A stretch of DNA of 64,000 nucleotides from Fagopyrum homotropicum (lineage: Eukaryota; Streptophyta; Magnoliopsida; Caryophyllales; Polygonaceae): the NCBI GenBank assembly GCA_033239125.1, contig BSWB01000001.1, forward strand, positions 54,837,501 through 54,901,500, given 5' to 3'. The translations under genes and the position numbers were made by a program. Shown here in pieces: positions 33,207 through 44,078 of this stretch (its first letter is position 1; every line of letters starts with the position of its first letter). The notes beneath the pieces are model-generated. The model saw nothing but the letters and a program-made list of their open reading frames with translations, ran no database searches and had not been told where the DNA came from.

Positions 33207-35051
33207 ATGTACGTGAAAGCTTAAGTCCTTGTGTGGTACATGTTCTATTGGTGCCCAAAAAGGACAACACTTGGAGGGTGTGTGTGGATTGTCGAGCAAT
33301 CAACAACATCACTATCAAGTATAGACATCCCATTCCTCGATTGGATGATATGCTAGATGGGTTGAGCAGTTCCACTTTGTTTTCAAAGATCGATCTTAAG
33401 AGTGGATATCACTAAATCCGAATGAGGGACGAAGATGAATGGAAGACAACATTCAAGACCAAATTCGGACTTTATGAGTTTTTGGTAATGCCTTTTAGTT
33501 TAACTAACGCTCCTATTACTTTTATGAGGTTAATGAATCATGTATTACACCATTTTATTGGAAAGTTTGTGGTTGTTTACTTTGATGACATCCTCATTTA
33601 TAGCAAATCCATTGAGGACCATAAATAACACTTAAAGGAAGTACTCGCAACTCCTAGATCTGAATCTCTATATGCCAATATTAAGAAATGTGAGTTTAGT
33701 ACTAATCAAGTGGTTTTTCTTGGATTTGTTGTCAACACAAGAGGTCTTGAGGTGGATAAGGAGAAGATCAAAGCCATTCAAGAATGGCCTACCCCTACCA
33801 CCATTGGACATGTGCGATCTTTCCATGGATTGGCAACCTTCTATAGGCGCTTTGTGAAGGATTTCAGCACCATTGCAACCCCTCTCACGTACCTCACGAA
33901 GAAGTAAGTACCGTTCGAGTGGAGAAAAGTGCAAGAGAAAGCATTCTCGGAACTCAAAAGGCGAATATCAAATGCACCTCTTCTTGCACTTTCGGATTTC
34001 ACCAAACCATTTGAAGTAGAGTGTGACGCTTCAGGTATTGGTATAGGAGGAATACTCCTGCAAGAAGGTAAACCTCTAGCCTACTTTAGTGAGAAATTAA
34101 AAGGTCCATCTTTAAATTACTCTACTTACGATAAGGAACTATATGCTTTATTTAGAGTTTTTAAAACATGGAAGCACTATCTTTGGCTAATGAATTCATC
34201 CTCAGAACTAATCATGAGTCTTTGAAGCATTTTCGAAGTCAAGATAAGTTGGACAGAGACATGGACGTTGTATGGAGTTCATTGAGACTTTTCCTTATAT
34301 TATCAAATATAAGAAAGGGAAGGATAATGTCATAGCGGATGCCCTTTCTAAGAGGTATACTTTAATCACAACAATGGATTCTAAAGTTCTAGGATTCCAT
34401 TATATCAAAGACCTATACGAGGATGATGAAGACTTTGGTGACATCTACACTGGAAGCAAAAATCGACCCAGTCCCAAGAAAATCGATCGATTTTCTACCC
34501 GATTTTTGCCCTAGTCGAGAGATAGGTATTGTCTTTTTAAAGGTTTTTTGTTCCATGAGGATAAAGTTTGTATTCCTAGATGTTCTCAGAGATTATTAAT
34601 AGTTGAGGAGGCTCATATGAGAGAATTAATGGGACACTTTGGAAGAGATAAGACTAATCATATGCTTCATTCTCACTTTTATTGGCCTCACATGCTTAAA
34701 GATGATGAACATTTGATTAGGAGGTGTCTTGTGTGTCTAAAAGCGAAGTCAAGACTAAAACCACATGATTTGTATGCTCCTTTACCTATTCCTACATCAC
34801 CTTGGCTTGACATTAGTATGGATTTTTTTCTAGGTTTGCCACGAACTAAGAAGGGGATAGACTCTATATTTGTGGCTGTTGATCGCTTTTCTAAAATTGC
34901 TCACTTTATTGCTTGCCATAAAACTGATGATGCATATAATGTATCTAACTTGTTTTTCAAGGAAGTTGTTAGATTGCATGGAGTGCCAAGAACTATTGTG
35001 AGCGATAGAGATGTTAAGTTCCTTAGTTTCTTTTGGAAGACACTTTGGTGA
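33207..35051 (+). pseudogene. CRM-like chromovirus RT, RNase H and integrase (broken)
   Basis: In order: RT (RESLSPCVVHVLLVPKKDN, VDCRAINN, PIPRLDDMLD, then VVVYFDDILIYSKS with the FDD catalytic pair at about 33578-33589), RNase H (FEVECDASGIGIGGILLQEG, NYSTYDKELYAL, KGKDNVIADALSKRY), and integrase (zinc finger H-GHFGRD...RRCLVCLKAK; core DISMDFFLGLP and IVSDRDVKF). Nonsense codons near 33414, 33626, 33907, 34222, 34512 and 35049, plus frameshifts, make it non-functional. Wording of the RT ('VDCRAINNIT', 'FSKIDLKSGYH') fits the CRM/Reina side of chromoviruses rather than the Tekay protease before it. An AAATC-type word cassette sits between RNase H and integrase. Confidence 0.85.
34457..34508. 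repeat. AAATC-type word cassette inside CRM-like pol
   Basis: Left half-word AAAAATCGACCCAG, full palindrome AAAATCGATCGATTTT (34479-34494), right half-word CCCGATTTTTGCC. It occupies the RNase H-integrase linker, with no counterpart in the usual proteins of this group. The order half-full-half is the same as in the Athila LTR cassettes. Confidence 0.8.
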
Positions 35052-35934
35052 AAGCTAGGTAGAAAGTTGTTATTTTCAATTTCTGGTCATCCTCAAACGG
35101 ATGGTCAACTGGAGGTAACTAGTCGAACTTTAACTACTAACATAAGAGCTATTTTGAAAGATAAATTGAATTCTTGGGAAGATGTGTTACCACATGTTGA
35201 GTTTTCTTCTAATTGAATCTTGCATTCATCTACTAACCTAACGCTGTTTGAGTGTGTTTATGGAGTGAATCCTTTGACTCCCTTTGATCTTATACCGTTG
35301 CCTCTAGAGGAGCGAGTGGATTTTGTTGTAGGAAAATAGGTGGAGTTCATAAGGGAGTTACATGAGAAAACACGTACACGGATGGAGCAAAAAGAAATTT
35401 CCGTTGCTTCTAAAGCAAATCTGAATCGTAAAGAGATGCTATTCAAACCCGGAGATGCATCTATGGAAAAAGCGGTTTCCGGACAAGCGGAAGTCTAACT
35501 TATCTCCAAGAGGAGACATACATTTTAAAGTAAATAAGAAAATTGGTGACAATGCTTATGTCTTGGACCTTCCAGCTGATTATGGTGTAAGTCCCACCTT
35601 CAATGTTGGTGACTTAAGCCCATATGAGTTTAGAGATGTACATGCAGATGATTTAAGGACTAATCCTTCTCAAGAAGGGGAGTCTGATGTGGGACCATCT
35701 CCATCACCAAGTCCAGTTAGACATTCAAAGGCTAAGGAATTGAAGGTTAAACCAACATCACCTTCACCTTCTTCGGATTCGATTGATGGAGCAGTCACAA
35801 GGTCAAGAGCGAAGGCGATTCAAGATGAAGTTACGAACATTATTGTTTATTATAGAAGAGTCAATCCTCGACCAAGAAGATACACCAAGCAAGGAAGAGT
35901 TCCAGAGAAAGAAAATCGACCGATTTTCAAATAA
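35052..35934 (+). pseudogene. CRM-like integrase C-terminus and tail
   Basis: Continues the integrase: HPQTDGQLEVTSRTL (with the catalytic Glu), then LHSSTNLTLFECVYG..P, then 35455-35934 open with HFKVNKKIGDNAYVLDLPADYG and TFNVGDLSPY (the GPY/F-like region). A Ser/Pro-rich tail with AVTRSRAKAIQDEV follows. No canonical chromodomain follows, consistent with CRM-type relatives. Stops near 35214 and 35337 separate the parts. The last codons (ENRPIFK) are encoded by a palindromic word. Confidence 0.7.
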
Positions 35935-35985
35935 ATGGACCGATTTTCCTATAGGAAATATCGATCGATTTTGTTGTCGATTGGA
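35911..35985. repeat. AAATC-type words at the pol end
   Basis: Full palindrome GAAAATCGACCGATTTTC (35911-35928; 7-bp arms, centre GACC), half-word TGGACCGATTTTCC (35936-35949), full ATCGATCGATTTT (35959-35971) and a trailing TCGATTGG. Confidence 0.8.
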
Positions 35986-36185
35986 ACGAGTTTTGAGAAA
36001 GATCCGGCAATGATATTCTATCTTTTGGAGATTCTATCTTGTTTTACTTCCTTAAAGCTCTCATAATATCGTAAGGGATTATTAGTTTTCATCTTTTGAG
36101 ATTTTATATATTATATATTTTAAAGATATCTTTGCAAGATTATCTTTAAATATATTTTCCTTGTTTTAGTAGGATTAGTCTCCCT

Positions 36186-36193
36186 TATAAATA
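36186..36193 (+). promoter_or_regulatory. TATA box of the CRM-like LTR
   Basis: TATAAATA; the homologous remnant has ctatataat near 24030. Confidence 0.5.
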
Positions 36194-36649
36194 GCCTTAG
36201 TGGGGGAGATTGTTTAGTAGATTAGATTATATTTGATATATGTCCACATAATTGTGAGACTCGTAGCTTCACTTACGGAGTTTTTGTTTTATTCATTAAT
36301 CATTCAATCAATAAAGAGAGCTCTTGGTTGAATTATTTGTGAAGTCCTTGCTAGATTGTGCTTGTGTGTGTTAATCTTATTGAATGTTGGTGCTCCTTGT
36401 CAATACTAGTCCCTCCTTGTGCTTTTCTTAATTAGAAGACTTGTGTAAGGTTAAAGAAGTGCGAGTTAAGGTAATCTTCTCGTTTAAGTGTTTTGATACA
36501 TCATTGTTCAAGGTTCTTTTGCGGAACTATCTAAGTTCATATCTTCCTATATTCCTTTCATTAATCATTCCATATTCATCTTCTTTTCTTTCCATATCGT
36601 TCACTAATATGTGTTTTGAGTTTCACGAAAAATTGCTATGTTCTTGGAG

Positions 36650-36687
36650 AAAATCGGCCGATTTATTCCTTAGATTGCCCGATTTTT
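36650..36687. repeat. AAATC-type words in the CRM-like LTR
   Basis: AAAATCGGCCGATTTA (36650-36665) and half-word TGCCCGATTTTT (36676-36687). The related remnant has a weaker TTGCCCGATATTC near 24477. Confidence 0.75.
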
Positions 36688-36710
36688 AATGTCCTATTAG
36701 TAACCTTCGT

Positions 36711-37656
36711 TTGAATCTCTCCCCTTCTTAGTCATAGGTAATCCTACAACAAAATCCTTACTATTATCAAGCCATGATGAAGTAGGTATAGGTAAGAGAG
36801 TATACAACCTATGTGGGTTTAATCTAGCCTTAGCTTTCAAGCACACAAGACATCTCATAATCATGTTCTCAACATCTGTAAGCATATGAGGGCAATAAAA
36901 GTGTGAATATAGCATATAAAATTTCTTATCTCTACCAAAATGTCCAATTAAACCTCCCATATGAGCTTCCTCAACAAGTAATAGTCTAAGAGAACATCTA
37001 GGAATACACACTTTATCCTCTGGAAATTAGAAGCCTTCAAAAACGTAGAATTTATCATACAATGGCAAATCTTGGTGAGGGCGTGAGACCAAGATTTACA
37101 CTGCGTAAATATGCTACCAAAATCAATGTCATCTACATACAAATCCTTAATATAATGAAAGCCTAATACCTTAGAATCCATAATGGTGATCAAATAATGT
37201 CTCCTAGAAAGGGCATCAATAACAACATGATCTTTTCCATTTTTATACTTTATGATATATGGAAAAGTTTTTATAAACTCCATCCATCTACCACGTCTTC
37301 TATCCAACTTATATTGACTCCTAAAATGTTCTAAGGCGTAGTGATTAGTTCTAAGAATAAATTCATTAGGACAAAGATAATGTTGGCATGTCTTGAAAAC
37401 TCGAAATAATGCATACAATTCCTTATCATATGTCGAATAATTCAAGATGCTCCTTTAAAAATTCTCACTAAATAATGCAAGTGGATTACCTTCTTGCATG
37501 AGCACTTCTCCAATGCCAATTCTCGATGCATCACACTCAACCTCAAATGGTTTATTAATCTGGAAGTGTTAGTAGTGGTGCATGTGATAGTTTACACTTC
37601 AATTCTTGAAATGCTTTCTCTTGTGGATCTCTCCACTCGAACTGCACTTGCTTCTT
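36711..37656 (-). pseudogene. Inverted CRM-like RNase H-integrase fragment
   Basis: Minus-strand translation: QFEWRDPQEKAFQEL (37650-37610), FEVECDASRIGIG, NYSTYDKELYALFRVFKTCQHYL, IIKYKNGKDHVVIDALSRR, then the integrase zinc finger HMGGLIGHFGRDKK...RCLVCLKAKARLNPH and DNSKDFVVGLPMTKKGRDS. It is homologous to 33910-34860 in the opposite orientation. It joins Athila B RT at a GAAGAAGCAAGTG overlap near 37655 and stops near 36710. The integrase first catalytic Asp position reads DNSKDF. Several frameshifts make it non-functional. Confidence 0.8.
37067..37097. repeat. Palindrome in the RNase H-integrase linker of the inverted copy
   Basis: Perfect 10-bp arms AAATCTTGGT (37067-37076) and ACCAAGATTT (37088-37097) around 11 bases. 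It lies at the same linker as the 34457-34508 cassette of the plus-strand copy but has a different stem sequence and a longer centre. Confidence 0.7.
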
Positions 37657-37939
37657 CAAGGCAATCCTTGGAGAAAACAAACTCAATATCTTTCATTAGT
37701 AGGTTAGTGAGAGGCTTAGAAATTTTAGAGAAATCTTTTATAAACCTCCGGTAAAAACTGGCATGACCTAAGAAACTCCTTACCCCCTTCACAGAGGTAG
37801 GTGGTGGCAACTTCTCTATTGTTTCTATCTTTGCCCTATCAACCTCAATGCCTCGTTGGGAAAGCAAGTGTCCCAACACAATGCCTTCACTCACCATGAA
37901 GTGACATTTCTCCCAATTCAACACAAGGTTAGTTTCCTC
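37657..37939 (-). pseudogene. Athila-like RT C-terminal portion up to the chimeric junction
   Basis: Continues after the stop: LNWEKCHFMVSEGIVLGH, RGIEVDRAKIETIEKLPPP, VRSFLGHASFYRRFIKDFSK and FVFSKDCLEE. The reading frame then runs out of phase into CRM-like DNA at a 37650-37662 overlap, so no functional fusion is made. Confidence 0.82.
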
Positions 37940-37942
37940 ACA

Positions 37943-39410
37943 TCACCTTAACACCAAAGACAAGTTAGATAAGCAATCATCAAATGAAGATCCATACACC
38001 GTGAAATCATCCATAAACACGTCCATGATGTTTTCAATATATTCAGAAAAAATAGCCATCATACACCTTTGAAAGGTGACGGGTGCATTACACAACCCAA
38101 ATGGCATTCTCCTATATGCAAATGTTCCCCAAGGACATGTAAATGTTGTTTTCTCTTGGTCATCCGGGTGAATAGGGATTTGGAAGAACCCACTATAGCC
38201 ATCTAAGTAATAAAAGTGTGAATGTTGAGCTAATCTCTCTAGCATTTGGTCAATAAAGGGAAGAGGGAAGTGATCTTTACTAGAGGCAACATTAAGCTTC
38301 CTATAGTCAATACACATTCTCCACGCCGTAACCGTCCTAGTTGGGATTAGTTCATTGTTCTCATTAGTTACTACAGTCATACCACCCTTCTTAGGAACAA
38401 CATGTACGGGACTAACCCACTTACTATCCGAAATTGGGAAAATGATTCCCGCATCTAGCAATTTAAGGATCTCGTTTTTGACTACCTCTTTCATAATAGG
38501 GTTCAATCTCCTTTGAGGTTCAATTAAAGGTTTATGGTTGTCTTCCATTAAGATTTTATGCATGCACAATGAAGGTTTAATGCAAACTAAATCATCAATG
38601 GTGTAACCAATAGCTCTTCTATGCAATTTCAACTCATTCAACAATATATCAAGCTCATCATCATTCAAAGCTGCATTCACAATCACCGGATAAGTAGAAT
38701 TTGCACCAAGGAAAGCATACTTTAAATGAGAAGGGAGAGGCTTAAGTTCAAGTTTAGAAGGACCTTTGTCGGGTGGATATGATCCATACAATGTAGGTTG
38801 AGATGATTCCAAAGCCATGGAAGACTCTCCAAACCTTCTTGAAGCTTGATCAACAACTAAGGCACTTTCTAGGGAAACCACGGTCAAAACCACGACCTCT
38901 GGCACAACCACGGGCGTGGAATCTGAGAAACTGGCACTTCTGGACATTATAGAGAGTTCCACGGGTAGAATTACGGCCGTGGTTCCTGGTGCCTGGCCGT
39001 GATTCCTACAGTGTTTCAGCACACCTTCGTGCACTTCAAATTCAGCACTTGTCTCCTCTTCCAATGCATCCAAATCCTTGATTTCTTCATTGCAATCATC
39101 CTCAACTCCTTCCTCCATCAAACTCAGGCTAAGAACCTTCTCAAGTGGGTCCTTGATCAAGATCGATCTCACAACTTCTCTAGACTCCTCTAATTCGACA
39201 ATGTTGAAGACATCTTCACCAAGGGCTGGCCCCTTCATCATTGTGTACAGCTTGAACTTGATATTCTCTTCTCCTATGTTGAAGGAGAGGATTCCATTTT
39301 TGCAATCCACTAAACATCAGGATGTGGCTAAGAATGACCTTCCCAAAATGATAGGAACCGGGTAGTCCGCCGGGATGTCCAAGACAACAAAATCGATTGG
39401 CACATAGAAC
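37943..39410 (-). pseudogene. Athila-like protease tail, linker and reverse transcriptase
   Basis: Continues the gag-pol frame: KFYVPIDFVVLDIPADYPVP, stop near 39330, then an open 455-codon stretch. It contains an acidic linker, then RT: GYTIDDLVCIKPS, WVSPVHVVPKKGG, WRMCIDYRKLN, GYSGFFQIPIHPDDQEKTTF, GTFAYRRMPFGLCNAPVTFQ and the catalytic IMDVFMDDFTVYG (about residue 430 of this stretch). The RT catalytic Asp residues are intact. A stop at 37940-37942 follows LSLVLR. The linker is partly encoded by CCAC-type palindromic words (38874-39006). Confidence 0.88.
38874..39006. repeat. CCAC-type word cluster inside Athila B pol
   Basis: GAAACCACGGTC then AAACCACGACC (38874-38897), full CCACGGGCGTGG (38909-38920), TTCCACGGGTAG, full TTACGGCCGTGGTTCC (38971-38986) and half GGCCGTGATTCC. 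Element B's own LTR carries the same CCAC-type words. Confidence 0.8.
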
Positions 39411-41494
39411 TTTCAAAGCTGAACCGGTATGCCCTCTAGGATTCCTACGGGGTGAGTGATTGAATGGTCCGTCATATAGAGGGTCATCTTGACCGGCTTT
39501 GGCTCTACTAGCCCAACCTTGTTGCATAGTGCAAGCAGGATAATGCTTACACTTGCTCCAAGATCACATAGGGCTTCATATTGCACTTCTCCTACTCCAA
39601 TTGGAACACAAAAAGATCCCGGATCTCGCAGATTAGGAGGCATCTCCTCCCTCATGGTTTGAATCAACTCGGAAGATCTCTTTGTTATTCTCACTTCTCC
39701 ATACTCCTCCAACTTCCTCTTGTTGGAGAGTATCTCCTTCAAAAACTTTCCATAGGCCGGCATACCTAGAATAGCATCCATGAACGGAATGTTAATATGC
39801 AATTTAGACATGAGTTCAAGGAATTTACCGAAATGTTTATCTAAACGAGCTCTTGCTCGTGATTGTGGGAACGGTAGTGGTGGCTTGTATGGAGGAGGCG
39901 CCACATATGTTGGCTCATCATCCTTGCTCTTACCTCCTTTTTCTTGCAAAGGTTCTTCCTCCACTACTACTTGCTTTCCCTTGTCATTCCCCTTAGGTAA
40001 GGGGTCTTTTATGCTCAGCCCACTCCTTGTTGTACTGGCCAACATTTGGCTTCTTGGGTTGTCCTCGGTCCTTCCGGGAAGCTTTCCCGGATCCCTTTGT
40101 GCTTCACCCGCCTTTTGGAACACTTGTGCTTCTAGCACCTTTTGAGCTTTCGAAATGGAAGTCACCGTGCTCACATGTCCACTCAACCTTCCAAGCAATT
40201 GTTCAAACATCATTTTGGTTCTATCCTTTGGAGGTTGAGTAAAACCGGGTGGAGGCTCTTGTGAAGCCTTAGGTGGTGGTGCTGCGCTTGTGGAAGCGGG
40301 AGGGTTCAAGGTACCATCCGGGTTAGAATAGGAGAACCCGGGATGGTTGTGATTAGGCCGGTAATTGTTGTATTGCCGACTGTTGTTGTTAAAGTTCCTA
40401 GGGCCTTGATTATTGTTGAAGTTGCCCCTTCCCATGTAGTTAATGTCCTCTTCTTTGGAAGCCAAATTGGCTTGCACTTGAGGACTTGCTTGATTCTTCA
40501 AGGTTGTGGCACACAACTCCCTCAAAGACTTAAGCTCATTGTTGATTGCATCGAGTTTGTAGTTGTTCACGGTGACTTCACTTACTTCATATAATCCCGG
40601 TTTCCTCCCATCACTCTTCCTATGAGAGTACTTCTCAATCACCAAGGCTTGTTTCTCTACAGACTCCCATGCCTCATCCACATTTTTCTCCATGAATGTT
40701 CCTCTGAAAAGCGATTGGAGATTGAATTGACTATCCTCATCAAGCCCCTTGAAATATATCTCCAATAGCCCTATCTTTGGTATCCCATGGTGTGGACAAT
40801 CTAGGAGGAGGTCCTTGAACCTCTCCCAAGATTTGAATAGGCTCTCTCTATCCTTCATCGCGAAGACATTGATCTTCCCTCTTAGCTCGGTTGTCTTGGA
40901 AGGTGGGAAGAACTTTGTTAAGAACTCGGTTGTCATCTCCTCCCAAGTACTCACACGTCCTAATGGAATGAATTGATACCAAGCTAAGGATTTGTCCTTA
41001 AGTGAGAAGGAAAAAGCCCTAAGCTTGTGGTTGTTGTTCTCCAATCTAGGCGGCCTTAGAGTCTCCATGAAGATCTCATAATTAATTAAGTGTTGATGAG
41101 GAGACTCTCCTTCCATCCCTCCAAATTGATTGTGCCGGATCATTTGTAGCACTTGAGGGCGGAGCTCATAATCATGGGCTGCGGGATCCCCTAAGTTTAC
41201 ACCCGGACGGTGCACTCTTTGGGCTGGATCCATACGTTGCCCTAATGTTTGTGGCTCCTCAATGATGATCGGCTCAAACCGAACATTGACCGCCGGCTGC
41301 GGTGGTGGTGGTGGTGGAGGTTGTTGACGATTAAGCTCTCTTTGCACAAGAGCTTGCCTAATCTCTTCAATTTCCCTCCGAGCTGCTTCTTGCCTCTCAT
41401 TGGCAAGTATCCTCTTATTCTCCAAGAGTTCATCCCTTAGCCTAATTTTCTCTAAGGCATCATCCAACTCAGCTTGAAGATCTCTTGCGGTCAT
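39411..41494 (-). CDS. Athila-like gag-protease (ends at a premature TGA)
   Basis: A 693-codon open frame. Residues 1-55 form a coiled coil, then a Pro-rich tract. About 155-255 is the retrotrans_gag capsid region (FSFSLKDKSLAWYQF, STWEEMTTEFLTKFFPPSK, FAMKDRESLFKSWERFKDLL). A low-complexity Asn/Pro region follows with no CCHC knuckle seen. From about 640 comes the aspartic protease, active site CDLGAS with D at residue 644. The frame ends VGILEGIPVQL at a TGA (39411-39413) where relatives continue into KFYVPIDFVVLD; the same frame does continue after the stop, so gag-pol was one polyprotein. The start MTARDLQAEL is the first ATG in frame after upstream stops. Confidence 0.88.
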
Positions 41495-41709
41495 CTCCTT
41501 CTTCTTCTTAATGCTCTTAGATCTAGCTTTAAGGGTTTTCTCCGGTTCGGGATCGAATGGAGCTAAATCCTTGCCACGAGATCTTTACATGCACCTAAAG
41601 AATGAGAGATGTCCTGAAAATTCAAAGACACAAACCAAACAAGATCAAAAGCATTAAGAAAGACCTACACTATAAACAATCACAAACAATGATTCAATCT
41701 ATACCTAGG

Positions 41710-41727
41710 TCCCCCGAAACGGCGCCA
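41710..41727 (-). other. Primer-binding site of B, tRNA-Asp type
   Basis: Minus strand TGGCGCCGTTTCGGGGGA; 16 of 18 match to the tRNA-Asp 3' complement, 6 bp from the LTR edge at 41734. Confidence 0.85.
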
Positions 41728-42573
41728 AAAACTTGTTACGCTAAGATTGTGTAGCACAAAAGTCTTAAATTTATAACTCGATATATTTTCACAACTCCTA
41801 GCAAACCCACAGTGTATGGGTCGTTTTGTAGCAAGGATAGTATTCTGAGGTCGAACACAAAGACTAAAGTGAAATCAAATCAAATAGGTGATTATGGATA
41901 GTGCAAATCTAGTCTAAGAAAAGAGAAAGGAATAAAGAAATGAAAATCATAATGTTTTTGGGTTGGTTTGTGGTGATCAAAGAAGATCACAATTGATGCA
42001 ATATTATAAAACAAACTAACAAATCTAGCTAGCAACACAAACAAGCAACACAAACACGAGATATGCGATCAAAGAGAGAAAAGCGGATTCTAGGGGTTAG
42101 GACTTCCGGTTATGGTTTTGGACTCAAGCTTCTAATCAACCTTGGACTAGCTATGGTATGTTGGGAAATGGTGTTTCTCAAATGGGATCAATCACCGGGT
42201 AGGTCTCATGGTCCACTAATCCCGCACCTAAGGTCCTATCACCGGGTAAGTCTCTAGGAGCCTAAGGTTGGCAATTCGACACAAACCGGATTGCTATTTA
42301 GAGGTCTAACCTATCCTCACCGGGTAAGTCTCGGGAAGGCAAGTCCTAAACATCAATCCTAGCACACTCATTCCAATAGCGGCTTGTGAGGCTCACTACT
42401 ACCTAGAGTTCATCATCTTTGGTACCTAAGATCAAGAATTACCGGGTAGGTCTCTTCTCTTACTTAGTTTACTAGCATTAGGTCACCCTAGGCTAGATTA
42501 TGCTTAACAAACACTAGGATTTCAACAATCTAACATCCTAACATTCAGATTCATCAATACAAGCACAATAGAG

Positions 42574-42636
42574 AAAACCACGGGCCGATGATCCAAAACC
42601 ACGGCGGTGGTTAGGCAAGAAGAGGCCGTGATTCTC
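42574..42636. repeat. CCAC-type word cassette (LTR B leader)
   Basis: Left half-word AAAACCACGGGCC, full AACCACGGCGGTGGTT (42597-42612), right half-word GGCCGTGATTCTC. It lies 916-978 bp from the LTR start, the same site as the AAATC cassette of LTR A. Confidence 0.82.
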
Positions 42637-43173
42637 AACAGTGGTTAGGTTCGAGCAAGCAAATCATCCAAAGATACATTTAAGTCTATCCTATCATAGT
42701 CCAAGCCATAACCATCATTCCATTACCCTAGAATCACAACTATTCAGCCAACAACAAACATCTTAACATTCAAACTCAACAAGCAAACATTCATGGCTTC
42801 CATAACAAGAAAATAAAATGAAAGAGAAGAGAAACAAGTAAACACAAGTAAACCAAGCTGAATATAAGTTTAAGAAAGACTTACAACCCTTCAAAATAAG
42901 GTCTAAATCGTTCCTTACAAATCCTTGCAAATGTCTTCAATAAGTTCACTCAAAAATCCCTCAAAAACTCTAAAAACTCTAAGACTAGTGTTTTTCTTCT
43001 TCTTCTTCTCCAAATTAGAGTGTTTTTCCTCCCTTCCAAGTGTAGCCTCCAAAGGAGTGATGTGATCTGAGAGAGTGTGGGAGAGAATCCCTTAGCAACA
43101 GCCTGCAGGACCACTTATATTCTCCACCAAGAGCAATAGTCGGTTATGGAGATCGTGGGACAGCTGTCCAGAG

Positions 43174-43227
43174 AAAAACACGGCCAAAACCATGGGCGTG
43201 GAAATGGCCTCTGGGCCGTGGTTTTGG
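43174..43227. repeat. CCAC-type word cassette (LTR B U3)
   Basis: Left half-word AAAAACACGGCC, full AAAACCATGGGCGTGGAAAT, right half-word GGGCCGTGGTTTTGG; 325-378 bp from the LTR start and about 53 bp upstream of the TATA-like box. Confidence 0.82.
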
Positions 43228-44078
43228 TGGTTCAGCTTCCTTTGGATCGTTAAGCCACGAGTTGGTGCAAGGCATGTACCAACAAGGTCCTATGTGTTCT
43301 CCTTAGCCCCTAGCTTGCTTCTTAATGAGTCCGGAAGTGTGTCATCACGAGGAATGATCCTCGAATGTATCGATTAAGCTCCAAAAGCTCCCCAAAATAC
43401 CTACAAAACCGACAATAGTTCGTGTAGACATCTATCTCGACAATATGCATGAATTAAACATAAACTTCATGAACTAATGCCAAACTATGCATGAATAACG
43501 GGAAAAACTATCTAAATGAATGCCTAAACTAACGTCATAAATCGTGTTATCAGACGTCTGTTGGCATTCCAACCTCCTTTCTCCTTTTAGAAATCTCATC
43601 ATGGTGGAAAGCGTGATCACAAGAATTGTGCAATAATCCATACTTCCAACGAATCTTGTCCAGTAGGAGGCATCAAACTTCTTTTCAAAGTACGCTCCCT
43701 CCGGGTGGCGGCACCCTTGCTAACCAGCTGACCAAACAATTTGCTCTCTCATTTTACAATAGCGGAATCTTTCTTTTAAGTTAAGTCCTTTCCCTAGACG
43801 GATCTTCTTATTCTACGATAATCCAATTAGTCAACAATAATTCCACGAGTATCCTACAAGCGGTGCAAAAGACTTTTAAAAAAAAAGGACGAGAAGGAAG
43901 AATATAAGGATTAGTAGTTGCATAGACCTTCCTCTGAGAGGGCAAAGATAGTAGGAGCTGCTTGAATTTCTTCTCTAAGGCTTCTCCGTATCCAGAAGCT
44001 AAAGTACCCGGTTACGAATCAATCAAACGAGCCACAAACGTCAAACCAAAGACTATTTCAAAAGCATCTGAATTAGCA

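Larger units (their letters stand above)
35935..36710 (+). repeat. CRM-like 3' non-coding region / LTR of G
   Basis: Collinear with 23769-24570. Contains TATAAATA at 36186-36193 followed by 'gccttagtgggggag', and 'caatcaataaagagagctc' as a possible polyadenylation context. Words at 36650-36687. Ends abruptly near 36710 against the inverted fragment. Confidence 0.6.
37657..43552 (-). mobile_element. Athila-like element B (5' LTR to RT)
   Basis: Minus-strand element: 5' LTR 41734-43552, tRNA-Asp-type primer site 41710-41727, gag-protease 41494-39414, RT to 37657. Everything after the RT (RNase H, integrase, ORF1, 3' LTR) is missing, replaced by CRM-like sequence at a microhomology junction. 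The sequence beyond its 5' LTR (43553-45602) is CRM-like gag in the same orientation. A simple history is insertion of B into a CRM-like element, followed by a deletion joining B's RT to the host element's RNase H. Confidence 0.85.
41734..43552 (-). repeat. 5' LTR of element B (1,819 bp)
   Basis: TGTTACGCTAAG at the left, CGTGTTATCA at the right. Collinear with LTR A over almost its whole length, including repeated accgggta(a/g)gtctc boxes and the terminal gcctaaact block. TATA-like AATATAAG on the minus strand at 43114-43121. Word cassettes at 42574-42636 and 43174-43227. Confidence 0.88.
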
